DNA from: Deltaproteobacteria bacterium
GTDB lineage: Bacteria; Desulfobacterota; Deferrimicrobia; Deferrimicrobiales; Deferrimicrobiaceae
Assembly: GCA_017889845.1 (NCBI GenBank)
Contig: JAGGAJ010000054.1
Location: forward strand, 1 to 10,632
DNA: 10,632 nt
Direction: 5' to 3'
Shown: positions 1 through 7,366 of the stretch, piece after piece
Numbering within the stretch: position 1 is the stretch's first letter
How the letters are laid out: each line of letters opens with the position of its first letter
Translations under genes and position numbers: made by a program
The notes under the pieces: generated by a model
What the model was told of the DNA's origin: nothing
Seen by the model: only the letters and a program-made list of their open reading frames with translations
Databases searched by the model: none

Positions 1-1
1 G

Positions 2-79
2 CTCCGGGGGCCTGGGCATTGCCCTCTCTGCAGGGGCGAGTCGATCGCCGACCCCTCCTTCCGCGTGGAGGGGGGTTGA
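2..79 (+). CDS. C-terminal fragment of an upstream gene (unidentified; possibly pyrE-like)
   Basis: The second forward frame is open from the window edge to a TGA at 77-79 and reads LRGPGHCPLCRGESIADPSF followed by RVEGG. Its codons mostly end in G or C, as in the real genes here, and the other two forward frames are less biased. The CPLC motif resembles the C-terminal CPLC segment of some bacterial orotate phosphoribosyltransferases, but 25 residues are too few to assign a family. A 7-bp inverted repeat (52-58 with 67-73) lies over the stop codon. The reading frame could be real or fortuitous; the pyrE idea is only a guess. Confidence 0.4.
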   Translation, partial: LRGPGHCPLCRGESIADPSFRVEGG

Positions 80-256
80 GGCTGCACAAAAAACCGGCAT
101 TGTGACCGGGCCACGGAAGGAACGGGCAGGGACGGGCCGGACCGGGCGACCCTATCCATCGACGTCAATTCCCAACAGCCTGCTCCACATCCTTTCCACA
201 GCGCCTGTTGAAAAACCGCCCCCGGGCGGGACGGACACGGCGGGCGGGGAAAATTG

Positions 257-271
257 TGTATGCAGTATACA
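257..271. promoter_or_regulatory. Imperfect palindrome upstream of mdh, candidate operator (copy 1)
   Basis: TGTATGCAGTATACA is a 15-bp palindrome around a central A at 264 with one mismatch between the arms. A near-identical palindrome (13 of 15 positions the same) lies at 2169-2183 upstream of the SAP/DUF1059 genes. TGTATAC-type arms resemble operators of GntR-family and similar dimeric regulators, but no regulator gene is in the window. It sits about 20 bp upstream of the best -10 candidate for mdh (TATAGT, 292-297), where a bound protein could block or assist RNA polymerase. The rest of 80-350 shows no gene I can support. Confidence 0.5.
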
Positions 272-297
272 TATCCGGTCGGGAAGTATGGTATAGT
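266..297 (+). promoter_or_regulatory. Weak candidate promoter for mdh
   Basis: TATAGT at 292-297 matches the sigma70 -10 consensus at five of six positions. No good -35 lies 16-18 bp upstream; TATACA at 266-271 is a partial match but is 20 bp away and lies inside the palindrome. A weak -35 would fit a promoter that depends on a regulator. The start point would be near 304, giving a leader of about 45 nt. Confidence 0.3.
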
Positions 298-320
298 TCC
301 CGGCAATGCTTTCGGCATGA

Positions 321-1304
<984 letters not shown>

Positions 1305-1353
1305 ACCGTCACCCTTCCGGCCCCCGGCACGGAAACCGGGAGGCCGCCGTTCC

Positions 1354-1400
1354 GAACCGGCCGGGAGGGGAGCCCCCCCTTCCGGCCGGTTTCCCTTCCG
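1354..1400 (+). terminator. Intrinsic terminator after mdh
   Basis: AACCGGCCGG (1355-1364) pairs perfectly with CCGGCCGGTT (1382-1391) around a 17-nt loop, followed by a pyrimidine run TTTCCCTTCC. It lies 50 bp after the mdh stop. The T tract is short and broken by C, so termination may be partial. Confidence 0.6.
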
Positions 1401-1402
1401 GG

Positions 1403-1441
1403 GAGAGAAAACGAAAGGCCCGGCAGCGATCGCCGGGCCTT
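1403..1441 (-). terminator. Intrinsic terminator of the small RNA gene
   Basis: Read on the minus strand, a perfect 10-bp stem (1432-1441 with 1415-1424) closes a 7-nt loop and runs directly into TTTCGTTTTCTC, a classic T tract. On the plus strand the same stem is followed by CCGGAATTGG with no T tract, so the signal is oriented to stop minus-strand transcription before it enters mdh antisense. Confidence 0.75.
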
Positions 1442-1600
1442 CCGGAATTGGTACCCAGGGCGTTGGTAACCTCGGCGTGGCGTTCCGATCGGTTACCTAC
1501 CTGACTTCCGACTGCAACCCCACTTTCCGTACCACGAACAGCAGAGCCAATCCGAGCCAAGCGAATCCTTGCCACTCCACGCCAAGCCGACACGCCCTGC
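1405..1600 (-). ncRNA. Structured small RNA gene, about 190 nt; 6S RNA (ssrS) candidate
   Basis: No credible protein frame fills this gap, yet it has a consensus-like promoter at one end and an intrinsic terminator at the other, giving a transcript from about 1600 down to about 1405. The predicted RNA folds as a long rod. The 5' end (1592-1599) pairs perfectly with 1456-1463 (8 bp). After an asymmetric internal loop of 5 and 7 nt, 1577-1586 pairs with 1471-1480 (10 bp, one G-U). An inner region of about 95 nt then holds shorter helices such as CUGC/GCAG and an apical hairpin. A long closing stem, an open middle and an apical arm at about 150-190 nt is the layout of 6S RNA, which binds sigma70 RNA polymerase in an open-promoter-like shape. 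It is not SRP RNA (no GGAAG...AGCAGC loop motif) and far too short for tmRNA or RNase P. Seven GGA triplets leave a Csr-sponge RNA as an alternative. That an RNA gene exists is well supported; the family is inference. Confidence 0.65.
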
Positions 1601-1606
1601 AAAGGC

Positions 1607-1636
1607 AATATAACGTGGTTATACGCGATGCGTCAA
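1607..1636 (-). promoter_or_regulatory. Sigma70-type promoter of the small RNA gene
   Basis: On the minus strand TTGACG (1636-1631) and TATATT (1612-1607) each match consensus at five of six positions and are separated by 18 bp. The predicted start falls at about 1600, exactly where the 5' strand of the closing helix of the RNA begins. It is the best promoter match I found in the window. Confidence 0.7.
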
Positions 1637-1682
1637 GTGATTTTGTCGTCTTCCCGGCTCTCCGCTGCCCCTTCCCCCCCCC

Positions 1683-1865
1683 TTACGCCTCTTCGAGCCG
1701 GACGAGGTCGCGAGCCTTCTGGCGCATGGTTTCCGTTGCCTCGACCTTGTGGACCCGCCTGGCGTGCTCGGCGAGCGCGGCCACGATCTCGTCCACCGAC
1801 TCGTCGTGCACCTCGAAGCCGCAGTTCAAACCCATGGCTCTGCACGAAAGCTTTTTCCGTACCAT
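1683..1865 (-). CDS. DUF1059 small protein, putative metal-binding
   Basis: A 60-residue cytosolic protein with the DUF1059 pattern: LSCRAMGLNCGFEV (residues 6-19) with Cys8 and Cys15, followed by a helix holding LAEHARRVHK with His34 and His39, usual for this family of about 55-65 residues. The family is described as small metal-binding proteins but has no defined reaction. I start at the ATG at 1865 because AGGAGG lies just upstream; the longer frame from 1892 would place that site inside the coding sequence and add nine residues not seen in the family. It begins 28 bp after the stop of the SAP-like gene, so the two are probably co-transcribed. The promoter of the small RNA gene starts 47 bp beyond its stop. 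Confidence 0.8.
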   Translation of the reverse strand: MVRKKLSCRAMGLNCGFEVHDESVDEIVAALAEHARRVHKVEATETMRQKARDLVRLEEA

Positions 1866-1893
1866 GTCCCGTCCCTCCTGTCCGATCCGCATC

Positions 1894-2118
1894 CTACCCC
1901 TGCATGTACGGTTCGCGGATCTCCTCCCTCGTGGAATCGAAAAAGCAGTCTTCCCGCCATATGCAACCCTCCTGGTCGCACACTTCCTCCGTCGCGGTCC
2001 CGTAACAGTCGAAGTTCCCCTCGGCGCGCTGGATGACCCGGATGAGGTCTTCCTTCCCCAGCCGGCCGGGCGCGATTCCCCGCTTCCTTGCGATGGAGCG
2101 AACCTCCCTCATCTCCAT
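1894..2118 (-). CDS. Small SAP / Rho-N-like helix-extension-helix protein with Cys cluster
   Basis: A 74-residue protein. Residues 1-32 (MREVRSIARKRGI, GRLGKEDLIRVIQRAEG) read as a SAP/Rho-N helix-extension-helix fold, typical of nucleic-acid binding. The tail FDCYGTATEEVCDQEGCIW and following REDC carries four cysteines (38, 47, 52, 58), which could bind a metal. Small proteins with this combination occur widely in proteobacteria without a known role. A GGAGG lies about eight bases before the ATG at 2118. The upstream region contains the second palindrome. It leads an apparent two-gene unit with the DUF1059 gene. Fold is inferred from sequence pattern; function is unknown. Confidence 0.8.
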   Translation of the reverse strand: MEMREVRSIARKRGIAPGRLGKEDLIRVIQRAEGNFDCYGTATEEVCDQEGCIWREDCFFDSTREEIREPYMQG

Positions 2119-2168
2119 GCCGCCCCTCCTCTCCGGCTATCGGACCTGATGGTCCCGGGGCCTCTTCC

Positions 2169-2183
2169 TGCATACAGTATACA
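2169..2183. promoter_or_regulatory. Imperfect palindrome upstream of the SAP/DUF1059 unit, candidate operator (copy 2)
   Basis: TGCATACAGTATACA repeats the palindrome at 257-271 (13 of 15 bases identical, same centre, one arm mismatch). On the minus strand it contains TATACT (2181-2176), a possible -10, with ATGACA (2202-2197) as a possible -35 only 15 bp upstream. A protein bound here would sit on the promoter. It lies 51 bp before the SAP-like start and 57 bp after the permease stop. Confidence 0.5.
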
Positions 2184-2240
2184 ACTTTCGGATGGATGTC
2201 ATCCGCATGTTGCACGCCGTACGGTGGCGGCGGAACCGAT

Positions 2241-3542
2241 CTACGGGTACGGGTAGAACACGTAGAAGGAAAGGGACAGCAAGGCGAGGATCCAGAGCCC
2301 CCCGGGGACCTCCCGGGCTCGTCCGGCCAGAAGCTTGAGGAGCGGATAGGCGATGATTCCCGCGGTCATTCCCACGCCGACATTGTAGGTGAAGCTGATG
2401 AGGGAGATCGTGAGGAACGCCGGGATCAGCTCCGTCTGGTCCCGGAAGTCGATCCGGGTGACGGGAGCGATCATGAAGCTGCCGATGACGACGAGAACGG
2501 AGCCGTAGGCGTGAGGCGGCACGGCGGTCAACAGGGGCGCGAGGAACAGGGCCATCAGGAACAGGACGGCCACCACGAGGGAGGTGAACCCGGTCCGTCC
2601 CCCCTCCTCGATCCCCGCCGCGGATTCGATGTAGGCGCCCGTGGTGGTCGTCCCGAGCAGCGGCGCCGCCGTGGTGGCCAGGGCATCCGCCAGCATCGGT
2701 TTCTCGATGTCGGGCAGGTTCCCGTTCTCGTCCAGCAACCCTGCCCGGGCGGAAAGACCGATCAGCGTCCCCACCGTGTCGACGAACGCCATCACGAAGA
2801 TCGTCAGGACGACGGGAAGGAACCCCGCGCTCAGGGCGGTCCGGAGGTCGATCTGCAGCAGGATCGGCCGAGGGTCGGGGGGAAGGCTCACCCACCGGTC
2901 GGGCGCCGCGGAAACGTTGAAGAGGAACGAAAGGACCGTCGTAACCAGCGCGCCGATCACGATCGCCCCCGGCACGCGCCGGATCATCAGCAGGGCGATC
3001 GCGAAGAAACCGAAGATGGCCAGGAGGCATCGCGGGTCCGCCAGGTTCCCGAGCGTGACGGGCGCCCCGGGAACCCCCAGGCGGACGATCCCCGTCTCGT
3101 TCAGGCCGATAAAGGTCAGGAACATGCCGATCCCCACGGCGAAGCTGAACTTGAGGGATTGGGGGAGCGAGGCGGCCAGCCAGCTCCGGACCTTGCACAC
3201 CGTCAGGAGCATGAACAGGACCCCCGCGACGAAGACGGCCCCGAGCGCGGCCTGCCACGGGTATCCCATGACCTTGACCACCGTGAAGGCGATGAAGGCA
3301 TTCTCCCCCATATAGGGGGCGATGGCGAACGGTCGCCGCGCGTAGAGCCCCATCAGGACGGTTCCGAATGCGGCCGAGAGGATCGTCGCCACCATGGAGG
3401 GGCCCCTGGGAATGCCGGCGGCTTCCAGGATCGCGGGATTGACGATGATGATGTAGGCCATCGTCAGGAAGGTGGTGATGCCGGCCAGCGTTTCCTGCCG
3501 GTAGCTGGTGCCGTGCCGGTCGAACTCGAAATACCTTTTCAT
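2241..3542 (-). CDS. NCS2-family purine permease, AzgA type
   Basis: An integral inner-membrane transporter of 433 residues, probably importing adenine, guanine or hypoxanthine by proton symport as in the AzgA/PbuG/PbuO branch. Family signs: N-terminal MKRYFEFDRHGTSYRQE leading into TLAGITTFLTMAYIIIVNP; PYMGENAF (76-83) in the first broken-helix region; FVDTVGTLIG (253-262); GTTTTGAYIESAAG (297-310) then GGRTGFTSL; a hydrophobic profile with about 12-14 segments. The ATG at 3542 is preceded by GGGAGG at a good distance and gives the normal family length; the frame runs open far upstream, but that extension is low-complexity, Arg-rich and antisense to the OmpA gene. Its leader shares a divergent region with that gene; I see no purine riboswitch in it. 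Exact substrate is not settled by sequence. Confidence 0.93.
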   Translation of the reverse strand: MKRYFEFDRHGTSYRQETLAGITTFLTMAYIIIVNPAILEAAGIPRGPSMVATILSAAFGTVLMGLYARRPFAIAPYMGENAFIAFTVVKVMGYPWQAALGAVFVAGVLFMLLTVCKVRSWLAASLPQSLKFSFAVGIGMFLTFIGLNETGIVRLGVPGAPVTLGNLADPRCLLAIFGFFAIALLMIRRVPGAIVIGALVTTVLSFLFNVSAAPDRWVSLPPDPRPILLQIDLRTALSAGFLPVVLTIFVMAFVDTVGTLIGLSARAGLLDENGNLPDIEKPMLADALATTAAPLLGTTTTGAYIESAAGIEEGGRTGFTSLVVAVLFLMALFLAPLLTAVPPHAYGSVLVVIGSFMIAPVTRIDFRDQTELIPAFLTISLISFTYNVGVGMTAGIIAYPLLKLLAGRAREVPGGLWILALLSLSFYVFYPYP

Positions 3543-3648
3543 CCTCGGCCTCCCGGGACCCGGACGCTCCAGGCGCTGCCGTCGGCACCGAAAGGGTACC
3601 ACAGTCTCCCCCGCCTCGCCCCTGCCCGAGTCCCGGCCGCGTCGCCCC

Positions 3649-3677
3649 TTGACATACGCAGGGGGGGATCTTACACA
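3649..3677 (+). promoter_or_regulatory. Candidate promoter for the OmpA/CHASE2-HD-GYP cluster
   Basis: A perfect TTGACA at 3649-3654 is followed 17 bp later by TACACA (3672-3677), a weak -10; ACATAAA lies just beyond. It points into the plus-strand cluster, about 100 bp before the lipoprotein start. The 3543-3777 gap is the divergent regulatory region for this cluster and the permease; it also holds a small hairpin (GGCACC with GGTACC, 3583-3599). Confidence 0.4.
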
Positions 3678-3777
3678 TAAAGTTGAGAAGGATGCACGCC
3701 GATACGGTTGCATGGGATGAACGCAGACTGCCGGGAGGTTGAATCCGTGGGGCGCACCAGGTTCGCCGTGGTGGTGG

Positions 3778-4428
3778 ATGAGTAACCGCGGGCCGGAACC
3801 GGGTGCGGGCCGGATCCCGCGTCGCGCCGCGGTGGGCCTCGTCGTGGTCTTGCTGGCGGCGGCGTGCGCGTCGACGGCGAAACCGCCGTCCGGCCGGAAC
3901 TCCTTCATTCTCCTCCCCGACGAACAGGGGAAGACCGGCGCCATCACGGTCTCGGGAGCCGGGGGCGAGCGCACCCTTTCCGAACCGCGGCAGGCGGTGA
4001 CCGTGGCACCCGGGGCGCCGCCCGGCGAGCCCTTCATCATGCCCGAGGACGAGGTGCGCGCCCTGGTCGGCCCTGCCCTGGCGGCCCTCCCCCCGCCGCC
4101 GATCCAGTTCATCCTCTACTTCCTCCACGACTCAACGGAACTCACCAAGGCGTCACGGAAGGAGGTGAAGGAGATCCTTCGCACCATCCGGGAGCGGTAC
4201 CCGGTGGACGTCAGCGTGACAGGTCACTCGGACACCGTCGGGGACAAGCGGTACAACTACCAGCTTTCCCTCCGGCGCGCCCGGGCGGTCGCCTCGATGC
4301 TCGCGGAGGCGGGGGTCGACCCGTCAACCCTCGACATCGCGTCCCACGGGAAGGAAAATCCCCTCGTCCCCACCGGCGACCAGGTTTCCGAGCCACGGAA
4401 CCGCCGCGTAGAGGTGACGGTGCGATAA
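3778..4428 (+). CDS. OmpA-family lipoprotein, peptidoglycan-binding
   Basis: An exported protein of 216 residues. The N-terminus has basic residues (Arg12, 15, 16), a hydrophobic run and a lipobox LAAAC ending at Cys30, so it is probably a lipidated outer-membrane protein. Residues 40-105 form a family-specific region (FILLPDEQGKTGAITVSGAG, then LSEPRQAVTV). Residues 108-216 are an OmpA C-terminal domain: FILYFLHDSTELTKAS, VTGHSDTVG (147-155), YQLSLRRARAVASML, and RNRRVEVTV near the end, the signature that binds diaminopimelate of peptidoglycan. I chose ATG 3778, giving a compact signal peptide; its ribosome site (GGTGGTGG) is weak. A TTG at 3739 directly abuts GGGAGG with no spacer and is less likely. 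Similar lipoproteins occur beside FecR and CHASE2 genes; here a CHASE2 gene follows after 13 bp. Confidence 0.88.
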   Translation: MSNRGPEPGAGRIPRRAAVGLVVVLLAAACASTAKPPSGRNSFILLPDEQGKTGAITVSGAGGERTLSEPRQAVTVAPGAPPGEPFIMPEDEVRALVGPALAALPPPPIQFILYFLHDSTELTKASRKEVKEILRTIRERYPVDVSVTGHSDTVGDKRYNYQLSLRRARAVASMLAEAGVDPSTLDIASHGKENPLVPTGDQVSEPRNRRVEVTVR

Positions 4429-4441
4429 GTGGCCCACTAAG

Positions 4442-6442
4442 GTGAGACGCCCCGCCCGGCCCCAGGCGCTCCGCATCCTCATCCCCGGCTTCGCCCTGAC
4501 CTTCCTGATGCTGGCATTGTGCATCTGGCCCCCGTCCCTGGCCGTCTCCCTCGAAGGGAGGATCTACGACTCGTTTCTCCGGTCCGCCCCGCGCCATCCG
4601 GTCACCGGCTCCGTGGCGGTGGTGGACCTCGACGAGGCGAGCCTCGCCCGCCTGGGGCAGTGGCCGTGGCCCCGCTACCGGGTAGCCCGGCTCCTCGAAA
4701 AAATCCGCGAGGCCGGCGTCACGGCCGTCGGCCTGGACGTCGTGTTCGCCGAGCCGGACCGGACGGCGCTTCGCCCCCTCTCGGGGGAGATGCGCCGCGA
4801 CCTGGGCGTCGGCATCGGCCTGGAGGGCCTGCCCCCGGAGGCGCTGGACACCGACCGGGCGCTGGCGGAGGTGCTCGCCGGAGGCCCCTTCGTCCTCGGA
4901 TACCCGTTCGACTTCGACGCCGCGACCGGCGCTTCCTGCGTCCTCCACCCCCTGCGGGCGTCCGTGCGGTCGGACGCCGGGGGGGAGGACTACCCGAATC
5001 TGTTCGACGCCCCGGGCGTCATCTGCAACCTTCCGATCCTCGCGCGGGCGGCCGGTTCCTCCGGCTTCTTCAACGTCACTCCCGATCCCGACGGGATCCT
5101 GCGGCGCGTTCCCCTGGTGATTCGCCACAAGGGGCTCCTCTACCCAAGCCTCTCCCTGGCCGTCTACCTGTCTGTCCATGGTGGCAACGTGGTACTGGAG
5201 ACGGGGTCGGATGGGGCCGAGTCGCTCCGCATCGACGGGAAGGTCATCCCTCTCGACCGGCGGGGGAACCTCCTGGTGAACTATCGCGGCCGCCGGCTCA
5301 CCTTCCCGCACGTCTCGGCCGCGGCGCTGCTGGACGGAACGGCCGACCCGGCCGCGCTTCGGGGAAAGATGGTGATCCTCGGGACCACCGCCGCGGGGCT
5401 CAAGGAGATCCGGACCACCCCGCTGGATGCGGCACAGCCGGGCGCGGAGATCCACGCCACCGTCATCGACGACATCCTCTCGGGCGACCCGATCGCGCAG
5501 CCGCGATGGGCCCACGGGCTCCAGGTCCTTCTGGTCCTCGTCCCGGGTTTCCTCCTGACGGGACTCCTCGCCAGGGAGCGCGCCATCTGGGGTCTTGTGG
5601 CGATCATCCCCTCCATTGCCGGAATCTGGCTCGGCTCCTGGTGGCTGCTGGCATACCGCCAGATCTACCTTCCGCCGCTCATCCCGGCGGTCACCCTGGC
5701 GACCGTTTTCACCCTGCTCACCTCCCTCCGGTTCCTCCAGGCCGACCGGGAGATGAGGGAACGGACCCGCAAGCTGGCTCTCACACAGGACGCCATCATC
5801 CAGAGCCTCGCCGCGCTGGCGGAAACCCGGCACCACGAGACGGGCGGCCACATCCAGCGGACGCGCCACTACGTGCGGGCCCTGGCCATGCGCCTGCGTG
5901 AACATCCCCGGTTCCGGGATTACCTCGACGACTCCGCGGTGGACCTGCTCTTCCGCCTGGCGCCTCTCCACGACATCGGGAAGGTGGGGGTGCGCGACAG
6001 CATCCTGCTGAAACAGGACCAGCTGACCCCGGAGGAGTACGAGGAGATGAAACGGCACACCCTTTACGGGTCGGAGACGATCCGGCTGGCGAAGAACTTC
6101 ATGGGGGAGGACTCCTTTCTCCAGGTGGCCGACGAGATCGCCCTCACCCACCACGAGAAATGGGACGGCACGGGGTACCCCCACGGGCTCCGGGAGAACG
6201 GGATCCCGATCCCGGGGCGCTTCATGGCGGTGGCGGACGCCTACGACGCCATCATCAGCCCGAGGGTGTACAAATCCGCGCTCCCCCACGAGGAGGCGGT
6301 CCACATCCTCCGCGTGAAGCGGGGTTCGCACTTTGACCCCGACGTGGTGGACGCGTTCCTTGAGGCCCGGGAGGAATTCCGCGGGATCGCCGCTCGGTTC
6401 GTCGGGACCGGCGTCGAGCCCGAGCCGCCCGCGGGCGCGTGA
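4442..6442 (+). CDS. CHASE2 sensor with HD-GYP cyclic-di-GMP phosphodiesterase domain
   Basis: A 666-residue membrane signalling protein. A first membrane helix (residues 11-31) leads to a periplasmic CHASE2 sensory domain (about 35-350: GSVAVVDLDEASLARLGQWP, AGVTAVGLDVVFAEPD, the GFFNVTPDPDGILRRVPLV segment, RGKMVILGTTAAGLKEIRTT). Three membrane helices follow (about 358-378, 382-403, 408-430), as is usual for CHASE2, then a short linker and a cytoplasmic HD-GYP domain (about 445-650) with HDIGKVGVRD (His510, Asp511), HHEKWDGTGYP (570-580) and ADAYDAI (599-605). The metal ligands and GYP triad are intact, so c-di-GMP hydrolysis is expected. CHASE2 is more often fused to adenylyl cyclase or kinase domains. 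GTG at 4442 is 13 bp after the OmpA stop with only a weak AAGG site, so translation is probably coupled. The ligand sensed is unknown. Confidence 0.93.
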   Translation: MRRPARPQALRILIPGFALTFLMLALCIWPPSLAVSLEGRIYDSFLRSAPRHPVTGSVAVVDLDEASLARLGQWPWPRYRVARLLEKIREAGVTAVGLDVVFAEPDRTALRPLSGEMRRDLGVGIGLEGLPPEALDTDRALAEVLAGGPFVLGYPFDFDAATGASCVLHPLRASVRSDAGGEDYPNLFDAPGVICNLPILARAAGSSGFFNVTPDPDGILRRVPLVIRHKGLLYPSLSLAVYLSVHGGNVVLETGSDGAESLRIDGKVIPLDRRGNLLVNYRGRRLTFPHVSAAALLDGTADPAALRGKMVILGTTAAGLKEIRTTPLDAAQPGAEIHATVIDDILSGDPIAQPRWAHGLQVLLVLVPGFLLTGLLARERAIWGLVAIIPSIAGIWLGSWWLLAYRQIYLPPLIPAVTLATVFTLLTSLRFLQADREMRERTRKLALTQDAIIQSLAALAETRHHETGGHIQRTRHYVRALAMRLREHPRFRDYLDDSAVDLLFRLAPLHDIGKVGVRDSILLKQDQLTPEEYEEMKRHTLYGSETIRLAKNFMGEDSFLQVADEIALTHHEKWDGTGYPHGLRENGIPIPGRFMAVADAYDAIISPRVYKSALPHEEAVHILRVKRGSHFDPDVVDAFLEAREEFRGIAARFVGTGVEPEPPAGA

Positions 6443-6450
6443 AGGCATCG

Positions 6451-7326
6451 ATGACCCCGCAAGTTACCGGCATCTTCTACCACCCGTCCTTTTCCCGGCG
6501 AAGTTACCTGACCGTCGGGGCCCGCCTGGCCGGATTCCCGATGGCCCTGGAAGGAATCCTGGGGAGCGGTCGTGCCCGGCTCTACGAGCCGGGGCCCGTT
6601 TCGCAGGAGTTGCTGCTGAAGGTCCACACCCCGGACCTGCTCGAAGGCGTCCGGGGGGATCCCCTCTGCTCGACGGCCTGGCACTCGGCCGGAGGGGTGG
6701 TCTTGGCGGGGGAGAAGATCGCCGGAGGGGAAATCGCCAACGCGTTCGCGTTCATCGGCGCGGGCGGTCACCATTCCAGCCGCGATTCCTTCGGGGGATA
6801 CTGCTGCTTCAACGACGTGGCGCTCTGCATCGTGAACCTGCGGGAACGTCACGGTTTCCGGCGCTTCGCCATACTGGACACCGACGCCCACCACGGCGAC
6901 GGTACGCGCGACCTGTTCGCCGGCGACCCGGACGTTCTCCACGTCTGTCTGTGCGGGGCCCGGTACGAATCCCCGGACGGCACGAAGGTGGACGTTCCGT
7001 GCCACGGCCACCGGTCCTGCGGACGGGGAGACCGGTCCGCGAACGATGCGTACTTCGAAGTCGTTTCGCAGGAATTCCCGCAACGGGCGCGCCGGTTCCG
7101 TCCCGACCTCATCTTCTGGTACTTCGGGTTCGACACGCACCAGGGAGACTACGGCGACATCGGCCTCACGGGCCCCTGCTACTGGAACATCGCCCGGCTG
7201 ATGCGGGACCTCGCCGGGGAGGTTTGCGGGGGGAGGCTCGAGGTGGTCCTGGGCGGCGGCTCCTACACGCAACTGGCCACCTACCTGATCCCGCCGGTCA
7301 TCGGTCTGCTGGCCGGACTGCAGTGA
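6451..7326 (+). CDS. Histone-deacetylase-family (AcuC-like) zinc hydrolase
   Basis: A 291-residue arginase/deacetylase-fold enzyme that removes acyl groups from lysine side chains or small amines; bacterial members include AcuC and acetylpolyamine amidohydrolases. All catalytic parts are visible: GAGGHHSS (103-110) with the His107/His108 pair, LDTDAHHGDGT (142-152) with zinc ligands Asp145 and His147, FGFDTHQGD (225-233) giving the third ligand Asp228, and LGGGSY (267-272) with the transition-state Tyr272. It is shorter than typical 340-380 residue AcuC proteins. I prefer ATG 6451, which has GAAGG five bases upstream; a GTG at 6439 overlaps the preceding stop (GTGA) and would add four residues. 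Position directly after the HD-GYP gene indicates one transcript. Substrate cannot be told from sequence. Confidence 0.9.
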   Translation: MTPQVTGIFYHPSFSRRSYLTVGARLAGFPMALEGILGSGRARLYEPGPVSQELLLKVHTPDLLEGVRGDPLCSTAWHSAGGVVLAGEKIAGGEIANAFAFIGAGGHHSSRDSFGGYCCFNDVALCIVNLRERHGFRRFAILDTDAHHGDGTRDLFAGDPDVLHVCLCGARYESPDGTKVDVPCHGHRSCGRGDRSANDAYFEVVSQEFPQRARRFRPDLIFWYFGFDTHQGDYGDIGLTGPCYWNIARLMRDLAGEVCGGRLEVVLGGGSYTQLATYLIPPVIGLLAGLQ

Positions 7327-7366
7327 ACAGGATTCCCGTCTCCTCCAGTCCCGTGCAAGGTGGACC

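Noticed and set aside
52..73. Terminator hairpin at the stop of the first partial gene
   Set aside because: The 7-bp stem is followed by GGTTGAGGCTG with no T tract on either strand.
1440..1530. Possible tRNA or tRNA remnant near GTTCCGATC and the GGTAC repeats
   Set aside because: No acceptor stem, anticodon arm or proper T-loop can be drawn; the segment is explained by pairing within the minus-strand small RNA.
1641..1682. Terminator for the DUF1059 gene
   Set aside because: The minus strand here is purine-rich with no hairpin and T tract; transcripts may run on into the small RNA gene and end at its terminator.
3543..3670. Purine riboswitch in the permease leader
   Set aside because: Only a small hairpin is visible; the conserved three-way-junction loops of the purine riboswitch are not recognisable.
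2137..4128. Very long open frames on both strands antisense to the permease and lipoprotein genes
   Set aside because: Products are Arg/Gly/Pro-rich shadows of GC-rich coding DNA with no family pattern; the permease and OmpA frames explain the region.
4211..6448. A 745-codon minus-strand frame across the CHASE2-HD-GYP gene
   Set aside because: Low-complexity composition and exact overlap with a gene that has intact catalytic motifs; it is an antisense shadow.
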